From the NCBI RefSeq assembly GCF_013415905.1, contig NZ_CP058909.1, forward strand, positions 1,488,001-1,552,000: DNA of 64,000 nt, in the 5' to 3' direction. Numbering within the stretch: position 1 is the stretch's first letter; the number at the start of each line of letters is the position of its first letter. This DNA comes from Halosimplex pelagicum (GTDB taxonomy: Archaea; Halobacteriota; Halobacteria; Halobacteriales; Haloarculaceae). Of the stretch, positions 33,567-43,034 are shown in pieces. A program made the position numbers and the translations under genes. The notes beneath the pieces were generated by a model that was not told the DNA's origin, ran no database searches, and worked only from the letters and a program-made list of their open reading frames with translations.

Positions 33567-34372
33567 TGGGCGCCGATCCGGCGCCCGACGACGCGGCCGG
33601 CGACCGCCCGTCCGGCGACTCGGCTCCCGACGACGCCGCGACCGACCGCCTCGTCCCGGAGTACGGCGAGACGTGGGTGTACGAGAGCATCTTCGGCGCG
33701 CTCCCGGGGATCGACATCTCCGAGCGCCTGGCGCTGGCGATCCAGTTCTCGCTGTTCGAGGCCGGGGTCCTGATACTGGCGTGGTACTACGGCCTCGCGG
33801 ACGGCGCCGTCGCCGGGACCGCCGCGGTGGTCGTCGCCACCGCCGGCAGCGTCGAGATGCTCCGGATCAGCAAACACGTCCGCCGGGCCGACCCGCCCGA
33901 GCCCTACCGCCGGCTCCTCTTCGGCTCCAGCATCGAGGTCGTCCTCGGCGTGCTGGCGTTCGTCGCCCTGCTGACCTACCTGTTCGTCGTCGACCCGCGC
34001 TCGGCCCGCCCGCTCGTGACCGACCTGCTCGGGCCCGAGCCGCCGCTGGCCGCGACGTATCTCACCCTCCTGGTCCTCTGGGACGTGTGCTACCGCATCG
34101 GCACCGGCTGGTGGGCCAGCGTCGCCGCGCTGTGGCGGTCGGTCCGCTTCCGGTTCTCCCCCGAGCAGACCCGCGCGCTGGCCCGCGCCGACCTGGAGAC
34201 GATGGGCTTCGGCGTCCTCCAGCTGCTGCTCGTCCCCTTCCTGGTCGACCACACGGTCCTGCTGGTCGCCGTCGTCGGCCACGTCCTCGCGGTCGCGACC
34301 GTCACGACGCTGTCGCTGGTCGTCCTCTACAGCCGCACAGAAGGGGCCGACGCGATCACTTCATCTCCCTGA
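33566..34372 (+). CDS. Multi-pass membrane protein, conserved in haloarchaea
   Basis: A 268-residue protein with a polar N-terminus (MGADPAPDDAAGDRPSG) and about six hydrophobic helices, including LALAIQFSLFEAGVLILAWYY, VVLGVLAFVALLTYLFVV and LQLLLVPFLVDHTVLLVAVV. The loop GSVEMLRISKHVRRADPPEPY is conserved-looking. The ATG overlaps the upstream stop (TGATG). The function is unknown; the context is an NAD(P)-binding protein. Confidence 0.7.
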   Translation: MGADPAPDDAAGDRPSGDSAPDDAATDRLVPEYGETWVYESIFGALPGIDISERLALAIQFSLFEAGVLILAWYYGLADGAVAGTAAVVVATAGSVEMLRISKHVRRADPPEPYRRLLFGSSIEVVLGVLAFVALLTYLFVVDPRSARPLVTDLLGPEPPLAATYLTLLVLWDVCYRIGTGWWASVAALWRSVRFRFSPEQTRALARADLETMGFGVLQLLLVPFLVDHTVLLVAVVGHVLAVATVTTLSLVVLYSRTEGADAITSSP

Positions 34373-34523
34373 ACTGGTCGAGTAGCTCCTCCGTCGACTC
34401 CTCGCTGTCGTACTCCACCTCGCCGCGGTACTCCGTCCGTCGGTCGTCGTCGCTCACCTCGACTTCGCTGTTCTTGCGCTCCCGGCGTTCATGCTCCACT
34501 TCGTCGTATGCACCCATCGACAT
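34356..34523 (-). CDS. DUF5786-like small acidic protein
   Basis: A 55-residue protein, MSMGAYDEVEHERRERKNSE then TEYRGEVEYDSEESTEELL and ending LDQFREMK. Start, length and the YRGEVEYDS-like core match the haloarchaeal DUF5786 family, highly conserved but uncharacterised. Its 3' end overlaps the convergent membrane-protein gene by 17 bases. A second in-frame ATG at 34517 is also possible. Confidence 0.8.
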   Translation of the reverse strand: MSMGAYDEVEHERRERKNSEVEVSDDDRRTEYRGEVEYDSEESTEELLDQFREMK

Positions 34524-34694
34524 TGTGTATCACACCCACACTTGTGAGCTAACGCGTATCAATGTAACGGTCGGTGCGATTATACGTCGAGCGGCGTCGA
34601 TCCGGCCGAGACGGACGATTTCGGTCGGCGGCTCCGGCGGTCGAACGGGCGGCGAGTCCGAACAGTGTATACCACTGGCGGTCTCCCTTTCGAT

Positions 34695-35696
34695 ATGGCC
34701 GGACCGGTTCGCTTTCGGCGGTCGACCGGGCGCTGGGACGAGGACAGGGTCAGGCGGGACCTGCTCGCCCCGCTCGACGACCGCTTCGGCGCCCGACTGA
34801 CGACGCCGAAGATCGACGGCCCGCGCGGGTACCGCGCCCGCCGGCTGGAGATGGACAACGGCGACCTCGCGCTGTTCGCCTGGAACGACGACGGTGCTTA
34901 CTGGCTTGGCAACACCGAGACGCCCGAGACGCTGTGGCGCACCGACAAGGAGACCTTCGACGAGGCGCCCTTCGAGGTGGCCCGCTGGGCCCAGCGTGAA
35001 CTCACCTACGACCTGCAGCGCCAGGCCCCCTGGCTCGCCGCCTACGAGTACGTCTCGTGGTTCTTCCTCCCTGTCCTCTTCTCGAAGGACGGCCGGGAGA
35101 CCACCCGCGCCTTCTTCGACCGCGACGCCGCGGGCTTCCCCGACGCCACCCGCGAGGAGAGCCTGGAGTTCTACGAGCGCCTGCTCGCGACCGGCGTCCT
35201 CGACGACCACCGCTACACGATGGCAGCCAAGCTCGGCACCAGCGAGCGCGACGAGTTCGCCCGCATGCGCGCCACCATGGGCGAGTTCGACGCCGCCAAA
35301 CTGCTGGCCGACGCAGCGATTCCGTTCGTCCCCGAGTCCGAACAGGACTCGGGCCACGCGCTCGATTTCGCCGTCGAGACACCGGGGGGCGAGCGCCTCG
35401 TCGAAGTCACCCGCCCGATGGCGCCCCGCAATCGCCCCGCCGGCACCGCCATCGCCGCGCTACGGCGCACTGTCGACTCCAAGACCCGCGACCAGCTCGC
35501 CATCCACGACGACGCCGTCCTCCTCGTCGACTGCACCTCCTTCCGCGACGACGAGTGGAACCCCATCCGCGCCGAGCGCCCCTCCGTCGGCTACCAGCCC
35601 ACCGTCGTCTTCCGCTACCGCCCCGACGGCCGCTGCGAGGGGTATCGCCACGGCGACGTGCCGCTCGACCTCGACGCCGCCATCGAGTGGGTGTAG
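34695..35696 (+). CDS. DUF5784-like haloarchaeal protein
   Basis: A 333-residue soluble protein. The start MAGPVRFRRSTGRWDEDRV and the blocks YRARRLEMDNGDLALFAWND, RWAQRELTYDLQRQAPWLAA and EFYERLLATGVLDDHRYTM match an uncharacterised haloarchaeal family. The C-terminal third, with LDFAVETPGGERLVEVTRP and DAVLLVDCTSF, has the alternating strands of a restriction-endonuclease-like fold, with possible acidic plus Glu residues (E/ExV), but I cannot confirm a nuclease site. The start is ten codons inside a longer frame. Confidence 0.7.
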   Translation: MAGPVRFRRSTGRWDEDRVRRDLLAPLDDRFGARLTTPKIDGPRGYRARRLEMDNGDLALFAWNDDGAYWLGNTETPETLWRTDKETFDEAPFEVARWAQRELTYDLQRQAPWLAAYEYVSWFFLPVLFSKDGRETTRAFFDRDAAGFPDATREESLEFYERLLATGVLDDHRYTMAAKLGTSERDEFARMRATMGEFDAAKLLADAAIPFVPESEQDSGHALDFAVETPGGERLVEVTRPMAPRNRPAGTAIAALRRTVDSKTRDQLAIHDDAVLLVDCTSFRDDEWNPIRAERPSVGYQPTVVFRYRPDGRCEGYRHGDVPLDLDAAIEWV

Positions 35697-35748
35697 CGGC
35701 CCGACTTCTCGGAGCGAGCGCGTCGAGAGATCTCTCGAACGCCGCCGT

Positions 35749-35955
35749 TCACTCGCCGCGGTTCCAGGCGCTCGGCTCCATGCCGATGGCCTTGACGACG
35801 GGGCGGTACAGCGCGACGATGACGACGACGACGGCGAGTTCCAGCCAGAACCCGAGCTCGCCGACGGCGGCGCGGACGACGCCGAGGACGACCGTGACGA
35901 TGACGACGATGACGAGGTAGTGCGCGACGAGTTCGAGGATCTGATCCCTGTCCAT
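35749..35955 (-). CDS. Small two-helix membrane protein
   Basis: A 68-residue protein, MDRDQILELVAHYLVIVVIV then ELAVVVVIVALYRPVVKAIG. Two hydrophobic helices are separated by GVVRAAVGELGF. It ends EPSAWNRGE. No family recognised; convergent with the DUF5784-like gene. Confidence 0.65.
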   Translation of the reverse strand: MDRDQILELVAHYLVIVVIVTVVLGVVRAAVGELGFWLELAVVVVIVALYRPVVKAIGMEPSAWNRGE

Positions 35956-36036
35956 GGTGGAGCTACGGACCCGGGGGACAAAAGCGGCGGTCTCGCGGCC
36001 GACGCGTCCGTCGGTCCCGCGGCGCCGTTCGCGCGC

Positions 36037-36570
36037 TCAGACCAGCGTGTCGGGGCGCGTCGAGAGGTACTCGAAGACGGCGCCGAGGCCGACCCCGTAG
36101 ACCCAGTGGGCGACGAGCGTGACGGCGAGGTAGCCGACCAGCGCGACGCCGGCGTAGCCGTCGTAGAACGCGAAGACGAACCCGGTCCACAGCGCCGTCC
36201 CGAAGTAGACGCCGTGGACGGGGTCGCGCCCGCCGGGCAGGTAGTCCTTGAGCGAGGCGAACAGCAGCGGCCAGGGGAACATCCCGGCGAGGACGAACAG
36301 CACGTAGCCGGCGGTCACCGGCGGGAACAGCCCCTCCAGACCGACCATCTCGGTGACCGTCGCGAACGACGCCCGCGTGAACACGCCGAAGCTCTCGCCG
36401 ATGAGCAGGACGACCGTCATCAGCGCCGTCCCGACCAGCCCCCCGGCCGCGCCGACGACGCCGTCCGCGACGATGCCGAACAGCCGGTCGAACTCGTCGT
36501 CGACCACCGTCGGGTCGTCGAACTCCTCCCCCTCGACTGTCCCCTCCTCCAGCTCCCGTGTGTCTACCAT
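36037..36570 (-). CDS. Membrane protein divergent from coxB (DUF6789-like)
   Basis: A 177-residue protein with an acidic N-terminus (MVDTRELEEGTVEGEEF) and four or five helices, including LVGTALMTVVLLIGESFGVF, FPPVTAGYVLFVLAGMFPW and YGVGLGAVFEYL. It is divergent from the oxidase genes with a 133-base shared promoter region. From memory, such proteins of unknown function often neighbour haloarchaeal cox genes. An assembly or membrane-environment role is a guess. Confidence 0.6.
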   Translation of the reverse strand: MVDTRELEEGTVEGEEFDDPTVVDDEFDRLFGIVADGVVGAAGGLVGTALMTVVLLIGESFGVFTRASFATVTEMVGLEGLFPPVTAGYVLFVLAGMFPWPLLFASLKDYLPGGRDPVHGVYFGTALWTGFVFAFYDGYAGVALVGYLAVTLVAHWVYGVGLGAVFEYLSTRPDTLV

Positions 36571-36622
36571 GCCATCACGTACCACTCGACCGGGCAAAAA
36601 ACCCCCGGCGGATATAGCAGGG

Positions 36623-36638
36623 GCCGAACCGGTTCGGC
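36623..36638. promoter_or_regulatory. Perfect 16-bp palindrome between coxB and its divergent neighbour
   Basis: GCCGAACCGGTTCGGC is an exact palindrome, centred 74 bp before the coxB ATG and 60 bp before the divergent gene. Its position could let one dimeric regulator control both directions, or it could be a simple hairpin. Confidence 0.4.
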
Positions 36639-36703
36639 GTACTAAAAAATGCGTGTCAACACGCCCCAAACGATAAGACCGGGTGGGTCGTTGGTGATCG
36701 AAT

Positions 36704-37516
36704 ATGGTAGATGTTGGTGGCGCGGTGGCCGGCGACACCGTCCTGGCGGGGGCCAGCGGGATCCGGGCGCCGGCGGAGGTGTTCAACAGCATCTTCGTCG
36801 CCTTCCTCGGACTGGGAACGCTGGTCGGGGTCGTCGTCATCTCGTACACGCTGTACAACGCCTACAGGTACCGCTATCGCGAGGACGAGGACCCCGCGCC
36901 CGACGTGGACCGGCCGGAGGTCGGCGAACTCCCGGAGGGCGGCGGCAAGGGCAAGAAGCTCTTCCTCTCGTTCGGAATCAGCGCGTTCATCGTCCTCTCG
37001 CTCGTGATCTGGACGTACGCGTCGCTGCTGTACGTCGAGGGCAAGCCGACGGAAGTCCAGCAGAACGGGGGTGACGTGATGACGGTGGAGGTCGACGGGT
37101 TCCGCTTCGGCTGGCAGTTCACCTACCCCAACGGTGCCCAGGCCAGCACCCTCCGGGTCCCGACGGACACGGTGATCAACCTCTCGGTGACGTCCCAGGA
37201 CGTGTTCCACAACTTCGGCATACCCGACCTACGCGCGAAGGCCGACGCGATCCCCGGCCAGACGACGAACGCGTGGTTCGTCGCCGACGATCCCGGGACG
37301 TACCAGGCCAACTGCTACGAGATCTGCGGCGAGGGCCACTCCGGCATGACCGCGCAGGTCGAGGTGATGAACGAGTCGGCCTTCGACGAGTGGTACGCGA
37401 CCACGGAGCCGGCGAACGCGAGCGCGTCGAACGGGACCGCGACGGCGAGCGACGGGACCGCGAGTAACGCGACGGCGAGCGCGCTCGCTCCCGCACACGC
37501 GGGAGGTGCGCCATGA
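36704..37516 (+). CDS. coxB: Cytochrome c oxidase subunit II
   Basis: Subunit II passes electrons from a copper protein or cytochrome to the oxidase core. The 270-residue protein has two N-terminal helices (SIFVAFLGLGTLVGVVVISY and LFLSFGISAFIVLSLVIW), then the CuA domain. The CuA ligands are all present: His169 in SQDVFHNFG, Cys204 and Cys208 in NCYEICGEGHSGM, Glu206, His212 and Met215. The last 45 residues are an Ala/Ser/Thr-rich tail absent from most homologs. The stop overlaps the coxAC start by four bases. Confidence 0.96.
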   Translation: MVDVGGAVAGDTVLAGASGIRAPAEVFNSIFVAFLGLGTLVGVVVISYTLYNAYRYRYREDEDPAPDVDRPEVGELPEGGGKGKKLFLSFGISAFIVLSLVIWTYASLLYVEGKPTEVQQNGGDVMTVEVDGFRFGWQFTYPNGAQASTLRVPTDTVINLSVTSQDVFHNFGIPDLRAKADAIPGQTTNAWFVADDPGTYQANCYEICGEGHSGMTAQVEVMNESAFDEWYATTEPANASASNGTATASDGTASNATASALAPAHAGGAP

Positions 37517-40095
37517 GTCACGGCGAGGCCGGCGGTCACGAGTTCCCGCCGATGAGCTCGGTCAAGCGGTGGTTCGTCACGACCAACCACAAGGACATCG
37601 GCATCCTCTACACGATCACCGCCCTCTTTTTCCTCGTCCTCGGCGGCGTGCTCGCGATGCTGATGCGCGTCCAGCTGTGGTCGCCCGGCGGGGGCATCCT
37701 CAGCGCCGGCGCGTACAACCAGGCCGTCTCCGCGCACGGCCTGCTGATGGTCTTCTGGTTCATCTCCCCGTTCGCCTTCGGGTTCGCCAACTACCTCGTC
37801 CCCCTGCAGATCGGCGCCGACGATCTGGCGTTCCCGCGGCTCAACGCGATGAGCTACTGGGCGTATCTGTTCTCGGGGCTGCTCTTTATCGCCTCCTTCT
37901 TCCAGGGCGGCACGTTCGACGGCGGCTGGACGATGTACGCGCCCCTGAACCTCCCGACGTACATGCCCAACATCGGCGGGACGACCGTCGTGCTGGCGCT
38001 GATCATGTTCGTCGCCGCGGTGACGATGGGGTCGGTCAACTTCCTGACGACGATGTACCGCATGCGCGCCGAGGGGCTGCGGATGCGCGACCTGCCGATG
38101 TTCTCGATGTCGATCCTGCTGACGGTGTGGATGATGCTCTTTGCCTTCGCCGCCCTGCTGGCGGCGCTGATGATCCTCGCCGCCGAGCGCCTCTTCGGGG
38201 TCACCTACTTCGCCGCCGAGGGCGGGACGCTGCTGTGGACCCACCTGTTCTGGTTCTTCGGCCACCCCGAGGTGTACATCGTCTTCTTCCCGGCGCTTGG
38301 CATCATGGCCGAGTGCTTCCAGACGTTCACCGGCCAGCGCATCGTCGGCCGCAAGTGGTTCGTCCTCGCGATGGTGCTCGTCGCGCTCCAGAGCTTCGTC
38401 GTCTGGATGCACCACATGTTCCTCACCGGGATCAACCTGGAGATCAAGACGCTGTTCATGGTCACGACCATCGGCATCTCCCTCCCCTTCGACCTGATGG
38501 TCTTCTCGCTGATCTACACGATGATCAAGGGCCGAATCAGGTTCACCACCCCCTTCCTCTTCTCGCTCGGCGCGCTGATACTGTTCATCATCGGCGGGAT
38601 CACCGGCGTGTTCCTCGGCGCGGTCGTGCTCGACTACGAGTTCCGGGGCACCTACTGGGTCGTCGCGCACTTCCACTACGTGATGGTCGGCGGCGCGACG
38701 GGCCTGTTCGCCGGCGTCTACTACTGGTTCCCGAAGATGACCGGCCGGATGTACGACGAGTTCCTGGGCAAGGTCCACTTCGCGCTCTATTTCGTCGGGT
38801 TCAACCTCCTCTACTTCCCGCTGTTCGTCGCCTGGGAGACCCCGCGGCGGGTGTTCGACTACGCGCCCGGCCTCACCAGCTGGCATCAGGTCGCCTCGGT
38901 CGGTGGGTTCATCCTCGGGGCCTCCTTCCTCGTCATGTTCTACAACCTGTTCAAGAGCATGGCGACGGGCGAGGAGGTCGGCGACAACCCCTGGGAGTAC
39001 TCCACCACCGCGGAGTGGGCGGTCTCCTCGCCGCCGCCGCTGGAGAACTTCCCCGGGAAACCCAGCTACGCCGGCGGGAAACTCACCTTCCGCGACGAGC
39101 CCGAACTGACCGCCGACGGCAGCGGCGACGACGAACCCGCGGGCGATCCCTCGGCGGACGCCGCCGCGTCGACCGACGGCGGGACCACGACACCGGACGG
39201 CGGCGTCCGCGCGGAAGGGGCCACGGCCAGCCGCGGAACGGGGCTCGTGAGCGGACCGGCGAGCGCGACGCCGGCGGCGGCCGGCACCGGCGCCGCCCAC
39301 GGCGACGAACGCCACGCCGACCACGCGAGCTTCTGGCCGTTCGTGGTCTGTTTCGCCGGCTTCCTCACCTTCCTCGGCGTTTCGGGAGTCCAGAGCGGCG
39401 GCGCCTACCTCGGCCTGACCGCGGTCGGCGGCGTCCTCAGCGCGGTCGGGTTCGTCGGCCTCGCCAACGAGTCCTTCTACGTCCCCGAGCCCACGGTCGC
39501 GGAACAGTGGCCGTTCGGCGGCGTCGAGAACATGAAGCTAGGGATGTGGACGTTCCTGGCCTCCGACGTGGTCCTGTTCGGCGGGTTCGTCGGCTCGTAC
39601 CTGTTCCTGCGGGTCGCCAACGGCTGGATGCACTGGCACCACGCGTTCATCCCCGAGGCCCACGTCACGTTCCCCGGCCTGGTCAACACGTACCTGCTGC
39701 TGGCGAGCAGTTTCGCGGTCGTGCTCTCCTTAGTCGCCGCCCACAGGAACTCCAGCCGGGGCGTCGTCGCCAGCCTCACCGTGACGTGGCTGCTCGGCGT
39801 CGGCTTCCTGATCAACAAGGGCATGGAGTGGCAGCACCTGTTCCACATCTCGACGGAGGCGTTCCCGAACGGCTGGAACGTGGGGACGAACGTCGCTTCC
39901 TCGACGTTCTATCTCACGACGGGGCTCCACGGCGCCCACGTCGTCGTCGGCCTGGTCATGCTCCTGTACATGATCCCGCGAGCCTGGAAGGGGGCGTACC
40001 TCGACGACGACTCCAGCCTGGAGTACTTCGGGCTGTACTGGCACTTCGTCGACATCGTCTGGCTGTTCCTGTTCCCGCTGTTCTACATCCTGTAA
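37513..40095 (+). CDS. coxAC: Fused cytochrome c oxidase subunits I and III
   Basis: An 860-residue fusion. Residues 1-530 are subunit I: heme ligands and CuB ligands appear in VSAHGLLMVFWF, HLFWFFGHPEVYI (the His-Tyr site), MHHMFLTGIN and VVAHFHYVMVGG. After a Gly/Ala/Thr/Asp-rich linker (about 530-600) comes subunit III with seven helices, WMHWHHAFIPEAHVTFPG and GLHGAHVVVGLVMLLY being characteristic. Fused I-III is known in haloarchaea and some bacteria. K-channel and D-channel residues could not be fully checked by eye. Confidence 0.95.
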   Translation: MSHGEAGGHEFPPMSSVKRWFVTTNHKDIGILYTITALFFLVLGGVLAMLMRVQLWSPGGGILSAGAYNQAVSAHGLLMVFWFISPFAFGFANYLVPLQIGADDLAFPRLNAMSYWAYLFSGLLFIASFFQGGTFDGGWTMYAPLNLPTYMPNIGGTTVVLALIMFVAAVTMGSVNFLTTMYRMRAEGLRMRDLPMFSMSILLTVWMMLFAFAALLAALMILAAERLFGVTYFAAEGGTLLWTHLFWFFGHPEVYIVFFPALGIMAECFQTFTGQRIVGRKWFVLAMVLVALQSFVVWMHHMFLTGINLEIKTLFMVTTIGISLPFDLMVFSLIYTMIKGRIRFTTPFLFSLGALILFIIGGITGVFLGAVVLDYEFRGTYWVVAHFHYVMVGGATGLFAGVYYWFPKMTGRMYDEFLGKVHFALYFVGFNLLYFPLFVAWETPRRVFDYAPGLTSWHQVASVGGFILGASFLVMFYNLFKSMATGEEVGDNPWEYSTTAEWAVSSPPPLENFPGKPSYAGGKLTFRDEPELTADGSGDDEPAGDPSADAAASTDGGTTTPDGGVRAEGATASRGTGLVSGPASATPAAAGTGAAHGDERHADHASFWPFVVCFAGFLTFLGVSGVQSGGAYLGLTAVGGVLSAVGFVGLANESFYVPEPTVAEQWPFGGVENMKLGMWTFLASDVVLFGGFVGSYLFLRVANGWMHWHHAFIPEAHVTFPGLVNTYLLLASSFAVVLSLVAAHRNSSRGVVASLTVTWLLGVGFLINKGMEWQHLFHISTEAFPNGWNVGTNVASSTFYLTTGLHGAHVVVGLVMLLYMIPRAWKGAYLDDDSSLEYFGLYWHFVDIVWLFLFPLFYIL

Positions 40096-40097
40096 CC

Positions 40098-40379
40098 ATG
40101 GCACGATTCAAACTCTACACCGCGATATTCGTGGTACTGATGGCCCTGTCGACCACGCAGGCGGTCGTCGAGCAGACGGGGATGGTCGACTTCGACGCGC
40201 CGGGGACCTACTGGACGGCGTTCGGGATCATCCTCGCCTTGTCGTTCGTCAAGGCGACGTTCGTCGCGACCTACTACATGCACCTCCGGTGGGAACCCCG
40301 GTCGGTCACCTACCTGTTCCTCGGGGGGCTGTTCGTCGCGCTCGCGCTGACGACCGCCGCGGCGTACTCGATCCTGTAG
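40098..40379 (+). CDS. Cytochrome c oxidase subunit IV
   Basis: A 93-residue membrane protein with three helices: LYTAIFVVLMALSTTQAVV, YWTAFGIILALSFVKATFVA and YLFLGGLFVALALTTAAAY. The YYMHLRWE loop is typical of the CtaF/COX4-type small subunit. It starts two bases after the coxAC stop, so it belongs to the same transcript. Confidence 0.9.
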   Translation: MARFKLYTAIFVVLMALSTTQAVVEQTGMVDFDAPGTYWTAFGIILALSFVKATFVATYYMHLRWEPRSVTYLFLGGLFVALALTTAAAYSIL

Positions 40380-40487
40380 GCCGGAGGCACTCGCGGGATT
40401 CCCCGGCGGACCCGTCGAATCGACGCCCGAACCGTTCGGGACCGATCGGCAGGATTTATCCGCTCGACGGTCTCTGTCCGTCCAATC

Positions 40488-41657
40488 ATGTCAGAGGCTG
40501 ATTCGGCGGACCCGGACGCCCGCGGTTCGGACGAGAAGGGGTGGCGCGACCGAGCGGAGACGCTCGTCGCGACCTGGCCCCGCCGGATCGGCGCCGGGCT
40601 GGGCGCGCTGGTCGGGCTGTTCGTCCTGCTGTATCTCCTGGGGATAATCGGCGCGCCGGCAGCGGGGCTGGTCGACCGCGGCGACTGGGGCAAGGTCACC
40701 GACGACCGCACCGAGATCGTCACGACGGTGTGGGTCGACAACCCCAACCCTATCGGGGTCTCGCTGGGCGACACCGTCACCGCCGACTACGACATCCGTC
40801 TGAACGACGTGTTGCTCGCGGAGGGGGAGAAGTCGAACATCTCCGTCCCGAGGGGCAACAGCACCGAGCAGTTGCGGACGGACGTGCTGAACGACCGGCT
40901 GGCGGACTGGTGGGTCAGGTACGTCCGGAGCAACGAGACCGTCGCCGTCGACGTGAACGCGACGCTCCGGGTGGACACGCCGATCCCGGTGACCCACGAG
41001 GTCCGCCGGAACAGGACGATGCTGACCGAGTCGACGCCGGTCATCGACTCGCTGTCGGCCTCGGCCAACCGGACCAGCGGCACCTACACGCGCTCGGTCG
41101 GCGCGAGCGAGGCGTCCGACTCGGTGCTCGAGGGCGTCGACCTGGGGGAAACCGGGAGCCTCACCGTCGGCTACGAGATCGAGCGCGGGTGGGCCACGTG
41201 GGGAGACGTGACGGCGAACCGGACGACCGTCGTCTTCCACATGCGGGTCCACAACCCCGGCGACGTGCCCGTTCCGGGCTCGCCGGAGGGGATCGGCGTC
41301 GGTATCGACCTGAACGACATCCCGACGTTCGAGGCCGACAGCGGCGAACTGTCGGCGCGCAACACCGAGTCGCCGCTGTTGATACAGCCCGGCGAAACGC
41401 GGGAGGTCGCCTTCGCGGTCACGATGGACAACGACCGGGTCGACGAGTGGTTCACCAGCCACGTCCGCAACGGCGAACGGACGACCGTCGAGTCGCGGGT
41501 CCAGCTCGTCCTCGCGAACCCCGTGACCGGCGACTCGCTGCGGATCCCCCGTGACTCGGCCACCGTCTACGACTGCTCGTTCCGGACGGCGATCCTCGTC
41601 GACGGGCAGAACACTACCTCGGACTGCGAACCGCCGAGCGTCCCGGCGGGGGGCTGA
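40488..41657 (+). CDS. LEA14/WHy-domain membrane protein, paralog 1
   Basis: A 389-residue protein with one membrane helix (RRIGAGLGALVGLFVLLYLL, about 33-53) and two outward-facing WHy (water stress and hypersensitive response) domains. The first has TTVWVDNPNPIGVSLGDTVT and the second VVFHMRVHNPGDVPVPGSP, each with the Asn-Pro turn. WHy domains are found in dessication-related LEA14 proteins and in archaea, function unknown. A near-parallel gene follows 111 bp downstream. Confidence 0.72.
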   Translation: MSEADSADPDARGSDEKGWRDRAETLVATWPRRIGAGLGALVGLFVLLYLLGIIGAPAAGLVDRGDWGKVTDDRTEIVTTVWVDNPNPIGVSLGDTVTADYDIRLNDVLLAEGEKSNISVPRGNSTEQLRTDVLNDRLADWWVRYVRSNETVAVDVNATLRVDTPIPVTHEVRRNRTMLTESTPVIDSLSASANRTSGTYTRSVGASEASDSVLEGVDLGETGSLTVGYEIERGWATWGDVTANRTTVVFHMRVHNPGDVPVPGSPEGIGVGIDLNDIPTFEADSGELSARNTESPLLIQPGETREVAFAVTMDNDRVDEWFTSHVRNGERTTVESRVQLVLANPVTGDSLRIPRDSATVYDCSFRTAILVDGQNTTSDCEPPSVPAGG

Positions 41658-41768
41658 CCGCGCGACCGTCGCGCCTCAGACGCCGGCGCCGAGGCGCTCG
41701 ACGCGGATTCGCACGCTTGCTGTTTCCCGCTCGCTCCTTTTTCACGTCGGTCGACAAGACCCCACGAG

Positions 41769-43034
41769 ATGTTCGACGGCGATTCGACGGACGGATCGGA
41801 CGACGGCGACGGGGGCGGACGACGCTGGCTCGCCGCGATCCCGCTCGCGATGGTCGTGGCGCTCGTCGCGCTCGTCGCGCTGTACCTGCTGGGCGTCTTC
41901 GGAGCGCCCTCGGTCGGGGTCGCCGACGCGGGCGAGTGGGGGACGGTCACCGAGGAGCGGACCGAGGTAGTCACGACCGTCTGGGTCCGCAACCCGAACC
42001 CGATCGGGACGGCGTTCGGGCCCGGGCTGACCGCCGAGTACGACATCGCGTTCAACGGCGTCACGGTCGCGGTCGGCGACGAATCGGGGCTCGCGGTCCC
42101 GCCGGGCAACACGACGATGCGGTTCCGGACGGCGCTCCGGAACAAGCGGATCCCCGAGTGGTGGGTGGCGTACGTCCGCGCGAACGAGACGCTGCGGGTC
42201 GCCGCCGACGCGACCGTGCGCGCGGACGTCGGACCGTCGCCGGCCGTCTCGCGGACGTTCGAGCGCGACCGGACGATGCTGCGCGAGTCGCGGCCGGTCG
42301 TCGACGCCGTCTCGGGGGCGGTCGATCGAACCCGCGGGCGGTACACGCGGACGGTCGACTTCGGCGAGCGCGCGCCGCGGCTGGCCGGCGGGCTCGGACT
42401 GGACGGCGAGTCGCTGACCGTCGGGTACGAAGTCGAGCGGGGCTGGGCGAGCTGGGGGACCGTGACGGAGAACCGGACGACGATGCTGGTTCACCTGCGC
42501 GTCCGCAACCCCGGCGACGTGCCGGTCCCGGCCGCGCCCGCGGCCGTCCGCGCGTCGGTCGACGCCAACGGCGTCCGGCTGTTCGAGACCGACGCGGAGG
42601 CCCTCTCGGTCCGGGAACTCGGCGCCGACGAAGTGCTCCGGCCGGGCGAGGAACGGACGCTGACCGTCGCCGCGACGATGGACAACGATAACGTCGACGA
42701 GTGGTTCACCCGCCACGTCCGCAACGGCGAGCGCTCGACGGTCACCGCGCGGGTCCGCCTGCTGGTCGACCACCCGCTGACGAACGCGACGCTCCGCCTC
42801 CCCGCCGACGGCCCGGCCACCCGGGCGTGTTCGGTCCGCACCGCGCTGCTCGTCGACAACCGGACCGCCGGGGCGACCTGCGGCGCGGACGGACCCGCCG
42901 GCGTGCGGGATCGGGTCCGTTCGACCGCTCACCCGGCTCCGTCGCCGTCACTCCCCAGCGACGGGAACCCGGGGCGCCAGTACAGCAGCGCCACGGAGGC
43001 GAGGAAGGCGACCGTCGAGATGTCCACGGAGTAG
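41769..43034 (+). CDS. LEA14/WHy-domain membrane protein, paralog 2
   Basis: A 421-residue tandem paralog of the preceding gene. It has the same helix (LAAIPLAMVVALVALVALYLL), the same blocks TTVWVRNPNPIGTAF, VHLRVRNPGDVPVPAAP and VDEWFTRHVRNGERSTV, and a C-terminal CSVRTALLVDNRTAG like its neighbour. After that homologous end it runs on for about 45 residues of low-complexity sequence lying opposite the last 35 codons of the convergent gene. The extension could be a lost stop or a frameshift at the 3' end. Confidence 0.72.
   Translation: MFDGDSTDGSDDGDGGGRRWLAAIPLAMVVALVALVALYLLGVFGAPSVGVADAGEWGTVTEERTEVVTTVWVRNPNPIGTAFGPGLTAEYDIAFNGVTVAVGDESGLAVPPGNTTMRFRTALRNKRIPEWWVAYVRANETLRVAADATVRADVGPSPAVSRTFERDRTMLRESRPVVDAVSGAVDRTRGRYTRTVDFGERAPRLAGGLGLDGESLTVGYEVERGWASWGTVTENRTTMLVHLRVRNPGDVPVPAAPAAVRASVDANGVRLFETDAEALSVRELGADEVLRPGEERTLTVAATMDNDNVDEWFTRHVRNGERSTVTARVRLLVDHPLTNATLRLPADGPATRACSVRTALLVDNRTAGATCGADGPAGVRDRVRSTAHPAPSPSLPSDGNPGRQYSSATEARKATVEMSTE

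Noticed and set aside
34574-35382. Several overlapping frames opposite the DUF5784-like gene
   Set aside because: Shadow frames; only the plus-strand frame shows conserved blocks and a suitable start.
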